Part shown: in pieces, positions 33,799 to 43,820 of the stretch | Position numbering within the stretch: position 1 is the first letter of the stretch | Layout: the number at the start of each line of letters is the position of its first letter | Source of the DNA: M55B154 sp964486725 | GTDB taxonomy: Bacteria; Spirochaetota; UBA4802; UB4802 | DNA length: 64,000 nucleotides | Reading direction: 5' to 3' | Assembly (NCBI GenBank): GCA_964486725.1 | Contig: CAZAOK010000005.1 | Coordinates: forward strand, 1-64,000 | The notes under the pieces: generated by a model | Seen by the model: the letters and a program-made list of their open reading frames with translations, nothing else | What the model was told of the DNA's origin: nothing | Databases searched by the model: none | Made by a program: the position numbers and the translations under genes

Positions 33799-35148
33799 AT
33801 GGCAAAAAAAACTAAAAGCATCTTCATATGTTCATCATGTGGTGCGGAACATTCCGGATGGATGGGCCGTTGTGCCGCATGCGGTGAATGGAATACCATC
33901 GAAGAAGATATCATTGAAAAATCTAAAATCACCGCCCAGGCTACCACGTCCGCATTACCTCCTCCCCGTCTTCTTTCCCAGATACAACCTGATGAGCATT
34001 CGCGGGTGCAAACCCGCATCGGAGAATTTAACCTTTTATGCGGCGGCGGCATAGTGCCGGGATCGGTACTGCTTATCGGTGGTGAACCGGGTATAGGGAA
34101 GTCCACCCTTGCCCTGCAACTGGCACAATCATTTGCAACCCTGTACTGCTCGGGTGAGGAATCACCACAACAGATACGTCAGCGGGCCGACCGTATCGGT
34201 ATAGACTGTGAAAAAATAACCGCCACCTCCGCAACAATCCTCGAGGACATACTGCATCTAATTGAGTCCGAAAAACCCGGCTTTGTCATCATTGATTCTG
34301 TGCAAACCCTCATGTCACGGGAGCTTGCCTCACCGGCGGGTTCAGTAAGCCAAATCCGCAATGCCACCTCGCGGCTGGCAGAGGTGGCCCGTCAAAGCGC
34401 CATTCCATTTCTTCTTGTGGGGCATATCACCAAAGAAGGCAGCATCGCCGGCCCCAAGCTGCTTGAACACCTGGTAGACACTGTTCTTTACTTTGAGGGT
34501 GATTTTACCCGTGAATACCGTATGCTGCGCGCCTTTAAGAACAGGTATGGTTCGGTAAACGAGATCGCCCTTTTCGAGATGACACGGCAGGGATTGATAG
34601 AGGTTAGCGACAAGAGCCGTCTTTTTATGAATCCATCATCTTCAGCAGCTCCCGGGAATGCCATATCAGCTGCAGTTGAAGGCAGCCGTACCGTACTTTT
34701 CGAGGTGCAGTCACTGGTAAATGCTACAGGCTTTACAAACCCCAGGCGCATGGCAGACGGTTTTGACCTGAACAGGCTTGTGCTTCTACTGGCAGTGCTT
34801 GAAAAGCACGCAGGGCTTGGACTTTCTTCCTTTGATGTATTTATAAACGTGGCAGGAGGATTCCGGGTACATGATACCGCGTCAGACCTTGCCCTGGCCT
34901 GTGCCGTGGCCTCAAGCTTGAAAAATACCCCTGTTGATCATCGTACGGGATTCCTTGGAGAGATATCTCTTTCAGGTGAAGTTCGCCCGGTAACACAATC
35001 TACACGGCGTATACAGGAATTCTCCAGGTCTGGCTTTACCCGGCTGTTTCTTTCGTCGGCAGACGCGGCTGAAGCTGAAAAAACAGAATTTTCGGGAGAA
35101 ATAGTGGCTGTGCGGGGAATCGCTGAAGCTATACAGCTTCTCCTGTAG
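33799..35148 (+). CDS. radA: DNA repair protein RadA (Sms)
   Basis: 449 residues. Zinc finger Cys11, Cys14, Cys25, Cys28 (CSSCGAEHSGWMGRCAACGE), Walker A at 94-102 (GGEPGIGKST), the RadA-specific KNRYG motif in AFKNRYGSVNEIALF, and a C-terminal Lon-protease-like domain. RadA is a RecA-related helicase that assists branch migration in recombination. It follows the MCE gene by 9 nt. Its last 20 bp overlap the convergent YkgJ-like gene. Confidence 0.95.
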   Translation: MAKKTKSIFICSSCGAEHSGWMGRCAACGEWNTIEEDIIEKSKITAQATTSALPPPRLLSQIQPDEHSRVQTRIGEFNLLCGGGIVPGSVLLIGGEPGIGKSTLALQLAQSFATLYCSGEESPQQIRQRADRIGIDCEKITATSATILEDILHLIESEKPGFVIIDSVQTLMSRELASPAGSVSQIRNATSRLAEVARQSAIPFLLVGHITKEGSIAGPKLLEHLVDTVLYFEGDFTREYRMLRAFKNRYGSVNEIALFEMTRQGLIEVSDKSRLFMNPSSSAAPGNAISAAVEGSRTVLFEVQSLVNATGFTNPRRMADGFDLNRLVLLLAVLEKHAGLGLSSFDVFINVAGGFRVHDTASDLALACAVASSLKNTPVDHRTGFLGEISLSGEVRPVTQSTRRIQEFSRSGFTRLFLSSADAAEAEKTEFSGEIVAVRGIAEAIQLLL

Positions 35149-35743
35149 CGGTTATATCAGCAGAAAGCTCATCAAGTATCAGGGTGAAAAGACCTTTTGC
35201 CGCGAACACCGGGTCGATTCGCTCACCTACCCTCGTGGCCATCATGCTGAACAGCTCTTCCGCCTGGTTAATTTCTTTCAACTGTTTCACATTACGAATG
35301 GGTATCTTGCAAAGTTCCGGCTCATCTAGTGAATGGTACGACCTGCATGATACCGGGCGCATGGGATATACAAGGCATTCACCGTCTGCAAGGAAGGGGC
35401 ATGCTACCCAGCGTTCGATCCAGGTGTCGGGTTTGTTCTCACCCGGTTCAAGGTAATTCTGAAGGGTTGAGGCATGCAGATGCACAGCCTTACACAGCGG
35501 ATCATTCCATTTATTAATACCCTGCAGGTACTCCATGACACCCAGGGCTTCCACGCGGGTACAGATCACCATCCGGTGACAGCATGCGTCACACCCCTTA
35601 CCGCAGCGGATTTCCCGGCCGGTTGCACTCAAGAGCCCGTCCAGGGGTTCATATACCGCCCGGTGTAATATAGCACCAGCTGATGTATGCTCGTTAAAAG
35701 CCTGCTCAACCCGTCCTGTCAGAACGGAAAAAAGATCTTCCAT
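35129..35743 (-). CDS. YkgJ-type cysteine cluster protein (putative Fe-S/zinc)
   Basis: 204 residues. The CxxCxxCC cluster (RCGKGCDACCHRMVIC) and downstream CPFLADGECLVYPMRPVSCRSYHS give the conserved cysteines of the YkgJ/CxxCxxCC family, thought to bind a metal or Fe-S cluster; biochemical function is unknown. It converges on radA with a 20-bp 3' overlap, so transcription of the two may interfere. It has its own upstream AT-rich promoter region. Confidence 0.75.
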   Translation of the reverse strand: MEDLFSVLTGRVEQAFNEHTSAGAILHRAVYEPLDGLLSATGREIRCGKGCDACCHRMVICTRVEALGVMEYLQGINKWNDPLCKAVHLHASTLQNYLEPGENKPDTWIERWVACPFLADGECLVYPMRPVSCRSYHSLDEPELCKIPIRNVKQLKEINQAEELFSMMATRVGERIDPVFAAKGLFTLILDELSADITATGEAV

Positions 35744-35952
35744 GTTATTCTCATGTTATGAAAAAAGTGTTGCATAATTAATGGGTAATTTCGATATAAT
35801 AGGTAGAATATGTACTACATGTAAACAACTTTATCATAACATGTGTGGTGCGCACCAATAAAATTTAAGAATAGAATAATTTATTTCGGGATATACGAAA
35901 GATCATGCGAATCACTCTGAAACAATTCAACAGCAGGATAAAAGGAAAAACC

Positions 35953-36900
35953 ATGGAAAAATGGGGACTCCTGAAAAAACGTACAAGCAAATGGTGGGAC
36001 CGTTTCGTTGAAAAGGGGCATGAGAAAATGACCGTTATGTTCATACCCCATAATGAACGAAAAATATTCAACTTTCAGATTTCCAAGTTTACCGTTTCAT
36101 TTTTCGTATTGCTTTTTATGGTGGTAATCGCCACCTCCACCTATGCGGTTATTAAAAATACCTCCATAAAGCGTGAAGAAGAACGTCTTCTCACAAACTA
36201 CAAGGACATACGATCACAGCTGATTCGTTTTGAGAAACTCACCGATCAGATCAACTCCGAAATTTACGACATGAAACCGGAAATTGAAGAATTGTATGAG
36301 CTGGCAACGGGTAATGATGAATATGATGACATATGGATGCAGGTTGCCAGGGAAGAGCTTTCAGATGAAGAACTCAAGAAGCTTGCAAATATTCTACCTT
36401 CCGAGGTCTTTACCCTTCGGAAAATGCAGAAAGATTTGATCTGCACAACCAATACAATTAAAACAGTTAAAAACTTCATAGATGTGCGAAACAAGGTTAT
36501 AAATGATACCCCCTCCATCGTACCAAACCGTGGACACATTACCTCCCTTTTCGGCTGGAGGCGGTCTCCTTTCGGTTTTGGCCGGGATTTTCATACGGGA
36601 ATAGATATTGCCGCCCCACATGGCACCGAGATTCGGGCCACCGCTCCGGGGAAGGTGATGACGTCCGGCTGGGGAGGAGGTTACGGGTACATGGTGCGGG
36701 TTAAACACAAGTACGGTTTCGAATCTATATATGGCCATTGTTCACGTATCACGGCCCGCCAGGGAGAGTACGTTCGCAAGGGACAGGTGATCGGGTACGT
36801 GGGACAAACCGGTTCAGCAACCGGTAATCACTGCCATTACGAGATCCGGCTTGGTAACGTAGCCATAAATCCGTACCCGTACATGAGCCGCATGTGGTAA
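35953..36900 (+). CDS. M23 family metallopeptidase (membrane-anchored)
   Basis: About 315 residues from ATG 35953 (AAAGGA seven bases before); an in-frame ATG at 35905 would add 16 residues with a weaker SD. A single hydrophobic segment near the N-terminus anchors it, a helical/coiled region follows, and the C-terminal LytM domain has FHTGIDIAAPHGTEI, GHCSRI (usually GHLS/GHNS) and NHCHYEIRLG for zinc binding. These enzymes cut peptidoglycan cross-bridges or, when inactive, activate amidases. The HxxxD and HxH residues are present, so activity is plausible. It precedes the SprA-like gene in the same direction. Confidence 0.88.
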   Translation: MEKWGLLKKRTSKWWDRFVEKGHEKMTVMFIPHNERKIFNFQISKFTVSFFVLLFMVVIATSTYAVIKNTSIKREEERLLTNYKDIRSQLIRFEKLTDQINSEIYDMKPEIEELYELATGNDEYDDIWMQVAREELSDEELKKLANILPSEVFTLRKMQKDLICTTNTIKTVKNFIDVRNKVINDTPSIVPNRGHITSLFGWRRSPFGFGRDFHTGIDIAAPHGTEIRATAPGKVMTSGWGGGYGYMVRVKHKYGFESIYGHCSRITARQGEYVRKGQVIGYVGQTGSATGNHCHYEIRLGNVAINPYPYMSRMW

Positions 36901-36981
36901 TTTAACGCGCCATCGCGTAATTTTTCCATTCAGCATCACTTCATATATAAAAAAAATGGACCTACACGGCAATAAACAGGT

Positions 36982-39900
36982 ATGTCAAATTTACTGTCCC
37001 GAATAGGTATAACAATCATATGCACGGGGACACTCTCATTCGGGGCACTCCTTCTTTCCCAGGATACCGCTTCACGTAAACCCTTTACCACCCTTCTTCG
37101 GGAATTTATTGATACCCACGCAACAGCACCACCCCGCAAGGAAGGGCAACAGGCCGGCCCCGGGTATAGTGGTGACCCTTTGCAGGGTTTTAACCGGCAT
37201 AAAACAGGCACAATTCTTGAATACCGCAAGGGTGACTGGAACACCTATATTGTCAAACCCCGGTACAATTTTTCTGATGATGCCAGCAGGCTCCTTGAAG
37301 TTGATGAACAGCAGGATGTGAACATAATCTCGTATGGTTCAATGAACATGGATTTTACCTACGGGAAAACCATGTTTACCGATGATAAATACAAACGTTT
37401 CGACGAGGACAAGCCCGTTTCGCAGGTTATACAGCCCGGCTTTAATCCAGTTAACGAGATGCAGCTGCATGTTGAGGGCCATGTTGGTAAGCGTCTCACC
37501 CTCTACATCGATCATGACAGCCAGACCAGGGACAACCATTACCTCATGCAATACCGTGCCGTCGAAGAAGATGAGGTGATCAGGGAGATCAACGCCGGCG
37601 AGATCGACATAAAGATGAACAAGTCAAAATACGCCGTGTACGATGACACCTCTTCAAAGGGGCTGGGCATCGACATGACCCTGCGTAAAGATGATTTCCA
37701 GCTGAAGGCCTTCGGCAGCGTCAGCCGGGGTGAAACCATGGTTGAAAAATTCAGGGGATACTCTTCGGCAAGTACTGTTAATCTCAGGGAATACCAGTAC
37801 GTTACCGACACCTACTACCAGCTTGAAGCGTTTAAGAGGTATGATGGACTCAATACTGATCCTGATTTTGAGAACGCCATCAACTATCTTGACTATATAA
37901 CATTTACATCCGCCCCTACTAACATCTCAACATACGAGCCATACAGTGTTAATATCAACAGCGAAGGATTTGCACTCTACATGGATGATGCTGACCCCTA
38001 TAACAACATTGATGAACTACAGTTGGAACTAAACAGTAATGATATGGGAACCTACACGAAATTACAGGCTGGCAGAGATTACACCATAAACTATACAACC
38101 GGACTTATTACCATGCGGTGTTCTGTGCCGGCAAAGTCCCGGATATTTGCCCTGTACACCCTGGAAGGTGGTGCCAACTCCACTGACCCTTCAGCACATT
38201 CATTTAATGGACAAAACCTGGTCTTCATAAAATTCGGCACAACCCTTAACGAAGACACCGACTTTGACGGCAACTGGACTAATCCCGATGATGATAAAAA
38301 TGGTGACGGTAAACCCAACCTGGACATCTACGAGGTTCGCGGCGTCTACTACATCGGCGACCAGCAGCTTCTGAACCAGAATTTCAAGATCAACTTCTAT
38401 GATAACAACAACCTGCTGAGAAAAACCCAGGTTGCATCCCTGGGACGGTATACCATTGACTATAACAGCGGAATAATCCAGTTCGTGCTGCGTGAACCAT
38501 TCAGGGAACTTCTTCCGGCAGACGAACAGGACTACAATACCAGCCAGAGAATATACACCGAGGTGCAGGGTGATGCCACCTCTGACAGCTCAAAATATTC
38601 ACTCAAGGTGAACTATTACAAGGAATCCCGAACATTTCAGCTTTCCAACTTCAACATTATCCCCGACAGCCTGCGGGTCAAGATAAACGGCAGGGAGATA
38701 TCCACTTCACTGTATACCGTTGACCATACATCAGGCTTTCTCCAGTTTTTAAATCCGGGCAACCCCCTGATTGGCCCTGATACCGAGATCGAGATCAAGT
38801 ATGAGTATCTCCCCTTGAACGGGCAGACACAGTCATTCGTGGGGGGGTTCAGGGCCGACTATCATTTCAACCGCAACCTTGACCTGGGGGGAACACTGCT
38901 CATGAACAGGAGCGGTGGCGGTGAGGTTATACCATTACCCGGCAGTGAGCCCACACAGACCGTAGTGATGGAGGGGGACGCCAGCTTCTACGCCGGCGAA
39001 AAACAGCTTGGCCGCTGGTACAGTGCCGTCAGTGGTTCAAGAACACGCCATGTTCCGGTAAAAATAAACGCGTATGCCGAATACGCAAAAAGTTATCACC
39101 AGGTGAACACATTCGGCAAGGCACTGATCGATGACATGGAGTCATCCAATGTCACGGTAGATCTTTCAATGTCAGAGAAGGACTGGATACTTGCCTCGCC
39201 CCCTGCAACTTTTTCCCAGAATGACCGTGGTTTACTGCATTATCTCTTCTACCGTGATCCTGACAATCCCGATACACTGCATGGGCCTTCATTTTCAGCG
39301 CAAACTGTCCCTTACGAAAAAAAACCCGGTCCCTATAATGTGGCAACAGGCCATATAAGTGATTCTATTCAATCAACCACATCTCAACGATCACTGGGGT
39401 TTAACTTTGAATTTGCCGGTACTGATTTCGTATCTGTTGCAACGAGAAAACTCTCTTCAGAACCGGTAGACCTGTCAGGCCTGCAGTACGTGGAAGTATG
39501 GTATAGGGCAGTTGAAGGTACAGGTCAAGTTAATATGCAGCTTGATGTTGGGTCAATTGATGAAGATTCTGATGGGGACGGGGTTTTTGACACGGAAGAT
39601 GAGAATAACAACGGTTTCCTGGACTACGACCCGCGGGCAGGTATAAATGAAGACCTTGGATACAGCTTTAACGGTAACACCCTGACAGTTGTGGGCTCAG
39701 GCCCAGACCTGAGCACTTCTACAAGGGGTAATGGTGTCCTTAACAGCGAAGACCTGGATGGTAACGGGGTTTTTGAAACCGGGAGCGAACGAACAGTTAC
39801 CCTTCCATCTGATATAACCACCCCATCTGATGCAAACGGTATATCCGTTGATCTCTCTGATCGCACCTGGAAAAAGGTTCGCATCTATATGAACCGGTCA

Positions 39901-42720
39901 TCAGGAACCTATACCGCAGATGATGATGACATATTACGCCAGGTAAAAGCCGTCAGGTTTTTTCTGAGAAACAGTACAGCCTCCACAGGTACCATCTACG
40001 TTGACAACATTCGCTTTATTACAGCCAGGTGGCGTATCACCGAAATCGATGGATCGCCGCAGGAAGATCCTTCAAAGCTTGCTGTCACCCTCATCGACAC
40101 CTACAACGATGAAGACTACCGTAACGAGTCATTCCTGTTCCAGAAAAGCGACCTGTATACGTCACTCTATGGTGATCGCGACGACGATGAATTGAAAAGC
40201 ACCCAGGAATCAGCACTCAAGGTTGAATACGATACCATAAACAGCGGTGTGATTACACGAAAATTCGCCCGTCCCATGGACCTTCGTTTCTACAAGTCCA
40301 TGCACCTGTGGTGTAATTTCAGGTCACCAAGTCCCCTCTCTGACGCCCTGGTCATCAGGGTGGGTTCTTCTGAGAATGATTACCTTGAATACCGGTATCC
40401 CATAAGCAATCTCAACGTGTGGTCTGACATATCACTGAAGCTTCGGGACGATTCATCAGCCGCGCTTTCTCCCGTAACAAAGGTGGGAAAGCCGGACATG
40501 AAACGCATTCAGTATATAATAGTTGAAATAGATGGAAGCACTTCCACAGGCGAGTTCTGGTTAAACGATATTTACGTGAGTGACTCGGTCACCCTGGAAG
40601 ACAGTGCCCACTGGCTTGAAGGTGAAATAAACATCACCCGTCCCCTGGCCCGCACAAAATCTGGAACCCCCATACTTTCCGATATCACGGTAAAGTACAT
40701 ACACAAGGGTCATGGCAAAAATTTCAGCACGGTTGGTAAGACACTTGAAGATATAGAAGAAAATTACCAGCAGCTTTTTACCTCGGCAACAATTCTGCCC
40801 CACTGGACAGCTTCAGTTGACCTGATCAATGAAACTTCATATACCGAAAGCCTGAACCAGGATGTTGAAGAGGAAAAACGGGGCGATACCCGCAGAACCA
40901 GCATTTTCGCCAGGTCAGAATACGCCCCACCCGACAAGGGCATCCCCCAGGTTGTCGTGCTCTATCAACAGGAAAATTATCGCAACAACAGGGATGAAAA
41001 CATTTTCTCATCTGATATACAAACAGTCACCCGCAGGGACATATATACCCCTTCCATACAGGTGCGCCATACATCAGGTGATGTTATTGGAGGTGTGCTC
41101 AACACGTCACTGCAGCTTGATACATCATTCAGGGAGAACCTTGTAAAAAGAAGTTCCGATGAGCTTTCCCGTAGTGAACTTTCAAGCTATATAAGCTTAC
41201 GGGAAACAGAGAAACGGCAGAAAGAGATGACCAGTGTAGCCCTTGACTATCAGCATAAAAAGTTTTACCTGCGCCCCGCAGTTGACCTGTCCTCCCAGGA
41301 GATCGTACAGCTGCAGGGCCGTGAAGACCTTCAGGATACCGGAATTTATGGAAACGTATCAGGGGATTATCATCTGCCTTTTGTATACGGAAAGGATTTC
41401 AAATTCGTTGAAAGAAACAAAAACACATCCTTTGCCCTGGGCCTTAAAGACCTTCCGCTAACCCGGCCTTCTGTGCGCTACGAGTTGTACTATAACGAGA
41501 ACAGGTTTACTGATTATCTCGATTCAAGCCAGGTACGGCAGGCAGGGTATGACAGGTCAAAAAACGTGCAAAGCTACCTGTCTCAATCATGGTCATTCCC
41601 CATATTGCTGGACAGTATTAATGCCCTCAATTTTATAAAGAATTGTACTATTTCATATTCACGATCCATGTTTCTACAGGAATCAAATGTGCCATACGAA
41701 GGGGAAGACACCAGTTCGTTTAATGAGAATTACGGGCTCAGCAGGGTATACAACACCCTCTCCAGGGCGGGAATGAATACCTGGCAATATCCACCATGGC
41801 ATTTTTTCACCGGCAGGGACACCGCGGCCAATGGCAGGGATTACGTAAATACCAATCTCAACAGCACTATCATGGTGGATGATTCTACCGTGGCCCCCGA
41901 CTACACCAACCGGCTGCGTCTCATAGATAATGCCTCTGTCAATACATCCATGGATTTCCAGATGATCACCCTCACCACTTCGGGGGGCATCAACCAGGTT
42001 TCCGAGCGGCAGAGTATACAAACCGCCCCCCAGCAGGTAGTCAGCCTGAACGCCCAAAGCGGGCTGTCTTTTGATCTTATGCGTATCTTTTCTTTCAGCT
42101 TTTTCCGGCCCAACAGGCCGGGCATACCTTATCACGCGGCAACCACGTCCATCGATTATTCTTTCAGCCGAAACATGCGCATCACCTCAAACACGAGGGA
42201 GGACAGCCACCTTCCCCAGTATGCCGTTACCTTCAAGTGGGATCGCTCCAGCATTGCCGCCCGATTTGGAATTGATTACCGGGTACGGAAGTATTATGAA
42301 TATATACCCCTGGATGATGACAGGCGAAATTCATCTGATGATATTTACGTGGAAAACATGACCAATACTGAATATTTCAAGAATGTTGACAGGGGATATA
42401 CCATGTCCCTGTTGTATGAAACTGATATCACCTGGCTGTATGATTTTTTAAGCAAGTGGTACGATTTAATAGCCCGGCCAATTTTCAGAACCGAATATTC
42501 ACTTATCCTCAACCGCTACAATTATACATATACCACCTCACCTGAGCCCTACGATCAGCACATGTTGTCAGCGGAGATCACCCTTGACCTTCATAAAAAT
42601 CTCCAGGGGGGATTGAGCTCACGAGGGGTGCTTGAACGCTATAGAAACCGTGATACCGGCGGCATCAATCGTGAGCTCATTTCTTACGAGATCGGGGTTC
42701 ACCTTTCGTTGATATTCTAG
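36982..42720 (+). CDS. SprA-family giant outer-membrane protein
   Basis: 1912 residues with an N-terminal signal sequence and a C-terminus ending LSLIF, as for outer-membrane barrels. The N-terminal third resembles SprA/Sov, the type IX secretion translocon of Bacteroidota, in its recurring pattern: VEGHVGKRLTLYIDHDSQT, an EVIREINAGEIDI segment (the E-E-I-x-x-I-E-A-G of SprA) and KAFGSVSRGE. Calcium-type Asp/Asn runs (DSDGDGVFDTEDENNNGF) and later beta-strand repeats follow. Bacteroidota SprA is about 2300-2400 residues; this one is shorter. No PorV, PorU or other T9SS gene is in the window, so it may be a SprA-like protein of another system. Upstream M23 peptidase is 81 nt away. Confidence 0.7.
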   Translation: MSNLLSRIGITIICTGTLSFGALLLSQDTASRKPFTTLLREFIDTHATAPPRKEGQQAGPGYSGDPLQGFNRHKTGTILEYRKGDWNTYIVKPRYNFSDDASRLLEVDEQQDVNIISYGSMNMDFTYGKTMFTDDKYKRFDEDKPVSQVIQPGFNPVNEMQLHVEGHVGKRLTLYIDHDSQTRDNHYLMQYRAVEEDEVIREINAGEIDIKMNKSKYAVYDDTSSKGLGIDMTLRKDDFQLKAFGSVSRGETMVEKFRGYSSASTVNLREYQYVTDTYYQLEAFKRYDGLNTDPDFENAINYLDYITFTSAPTNISTYEPYSVNINSEGFALYMDDADPYNNIDELQLELNSNDMGTYTKLQAGRDYTINYTTGLITMRCSVPAKSRIFALYTLEGGANSTDPSAHSFNGQNLVFIKFGTTLNEDTDFDGNWTNPDDDKNGDGKPNLDIYEVRGVYYIGDQQLLNQNFKINFYDNNNLLRKTQVASLGRYTIDYNSGIIQFVLREPFRELLPADEQDYNTSQRIYTEVQGDATSDSSKYSLKVNYYKESRTFQLSNFNIIPDSLRVKINGREISTSLYTVDHTSGFLQFLNPGNPLIGPDTEIEIKYEYLPLNGQTQSFVGGFRADYHFNRNLDLGGTLLMNRSGGGEVIPLPGSEPTQTVVMEGDASFYAGEKQLGRWYSAVSGSRTRHVPVKINAYAEYAKSYHQVNTFGKALIDDMESSNVTVDLSMSEKDWILASPPATFSQNDRGLLHYLFYRDPDNPDTLHGPSFSAQTVPYEKKPGPYNVATGHISDSIQSTTSQRSLGFNFEFAGTDFVSVATRKLSSEPVDLSGLQYVEVWYRAVEGTGQVNMQLDVGSIDEDSDGDGVFDTEDENNNGFLDYDPRAGINEDLGYSFNGNTLTVVGSGPDLSTSTRGNGVLNSEDLDGNGVFETGSERTVTLPSDITTPSDANGISVDLSDRTWKKVRIYMNRSSGTYTADDDDILRQVKAVRFFLRNSTASTGTIYVDNIRFITARWRITEIDGSPQEDPSKLAVTLIDTYNDEDYRNESFLFQKSDLYTSLYGDRDDDELKSTQESALKVEYDTINSGVITRKFARPMDLRFYKSMHLWCNFRSPSPLSDALVIRVGSSENDYLEYRYPISNLNVWSDISLKLRDDSSAALSPVTKVGKPDMKRIQYIIVEIDGSTSTGEFWLNDIYVSDSVTLEDSAHWLEGEINITRPLARTKSGTPILSDITVKYIHKGHGKNFSTVGKTLEDIEENYQQLFTSATILPHWTASVDLINETSYTESLNQDVEEEKRGDTRRTSIFARSEYAPPDKGIPQVVVLYQQENYRNNRDENIFSSDIQTVTRRDIYTPSIQVRHTSGDVIGGVLNTSLQLDTSFRENLVKRSSDELSRSELSSYISLRETEKRQKEMTSVALDYQHKKFYLRPAVDLSSQEIVQLQGREDLQDTGIYGNVSGDYHLPFVYGKDFKFVERNKNTSFALGLKDLPLTRPSVRYELYYNENRFTDYLDSSQVRQAGYDRSKNVQSYLSQSWSFPILLDSINALNFIKNCTISYSRSMFLQESNVPYEGEDTSSFNENYGLSRVYNTLSRAGMNTWQYPPWHFFTGRDTAANGRDYVNTNLNSTIMVDDSTVAPDYTNRLRLIDNASVNTSMDFQMITLTTSGGINQVSERQSIQTAPQQVVSLNAQSGLSFDLMRIFSFSFFRPNRPGIPYHAATTSIDYSFSRNMRITSNTREDSHLPQYAVTFKWDRSSIAARFGIDYRVRKYYEYIPLDDDRRNSSDDIYVENMTNTEYFKNVDRGYTMSLLYETDITWLYDFLSKWYDLIARPIFRTEYSLILNRYNYTYTTSPEPYDQHMLSAEITLDLHKNLQGGLSSRGVLERYRNRDTGGINRELISYEIGVHLSLIF

Positions 42721-42727
42721 AAGGAGG

Positions 42728-43819
42728 TTAATTGAACAGTTTTCTTAGCCGCACCCTGAACCTGTGGTAAAAACTTTTCAATTCAACCAGTTGTATCATG
42801 TCCCTTTTCTTTTTCAGGGCTTCAATAGTGGTCATATGTACAACTTCCCACAGCTTGTCCATGTCGGGGCAGAAAGAGAAATAATCAAGGTTCACCTGGT
42901 AGGCCCCCTTATACCGCCGGCCACCTCCATCGGAGGTTATCTCTTTTATCAGGTAATCCAGGTCAAGATCTTCCTCGTTTGTCCTGAAAGAGGCATCAAG
43001 CTGTAACTTATGATGGTTATCCTTGAATACAAGGGCAAACACAACCACCATTTCAACCTCATTGTTCACTAATAAAAAGTCGGCGATGATGGCAATACTG
43101 TCCCTGTTATTCTCTTCCACATACCCAACACCCGCCATGATCCAGTCCCTGTAATATACCTGGCTGCTTACCGCCTTTCGCAGCAACCTCACTGTTTCCC
43201 CTGACAGGGGAACTTCCATGATGCTGGCAAGCAGGCTGCCGTCAGAATACATGGCAAGAAACTCAAGTGCGTCATAATCCAGTTTTGAGGCGTGTGTATA
43301 ATTATCCGTATCGTTTTGGATGCCGAAGACAAGTGCTGTGGCTATGCGCTTCATTAGTCCTTCATCGAAAGAAGGTTGCAATTCTTTAACCAGGTGTGCC
43401 ATCACCGTGCTTGTTGAACCAACATTATCTGAGAGAAACTTGAGCCGCACCTCGACATCATCATCAGCTTCTACATGATGATCAATATGAATAAGGCAGG
43501 GTATCTTTCTTGAAAGATCCTGCACCCTTGCAGTCTGGTAATCCAATACTGCATACCCGTCAAACTTTGACAGGGAGGGCAGCGACTTCCAGATACCAAA
43601 TTCAATACCGATCTTGTCCATGAGCTCACGGTTCTGCGGAAGGGATGGTCCGCTCATGGCCGCGATCACCCCTTCACATCCATACATGCGGGCTAATTGC
43701 TGCAGGGCAAATGAAGACGCCATCGCGTCCGGATCAGGTGACCCCTGTATATAAATAAGCAAATTAGAATTTTGCTTTAATATATCTTCTAATTTTTTTG
43801 CAAGGTCGCTAAATAGCAT
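42728..43819 (-). CDS. DHH/DHHA1-family phosphoesterase (NrnA-like)
   Basis: About 363 residues of the DHH family. Metal ligands are visible: GSPDPDAMASSFAL (DxD), AVLDYQ and IHIDHHVEADD (the DHH motif), plus a C-terminal DHHA1 region with GGGRRYKGA. NrnA-type proteins degrade nano-RNA and dephosphorylate pAp; other DHH proteins hydrolyse cyclic dinucleotides. Activity here is not decided. The ATG at 43817-43819 begins just after the PP2C stop (TGA at 43821-43823), so the two genes are co-transcribed; a TTG start in the upstream gene is not favoured. A long coiled tail follows. Confidence 0.8.
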   Translation of the reverse strand: MLFSDLAKKLEDILKQNSNLLIYIQGSPDPDAMASSFALQQLARMYGCEGVIAAMSGPSLPQNRELMDKIGIEFGIWKSLPSLSKFDGYAVLDYQTARVQDLSRKIPCLIHIDHHVEADDDVEVRLKFLSDNVGSTSTVMAHLVKELQPSFDEGLMKRIATALVFGIQNDTDNYTHASKLDYDALEFLAMYSDGSLLASIMEVPLSGETVRLLRKAVSSQVYYRDWIMAGVGYVEENNRDSIAIIADFLLVNNEVEMVVVFALVFKDNHHKLQLDASFRTNEEDLDLDYLIKEITSDGGGRRYKGAYQVNLDYFSFCPDMDKLWEVVHMTTIEALKKKRDMIQLVELKSFYHRFRVRLRKLFN

Positions 43820-43820
43820 A

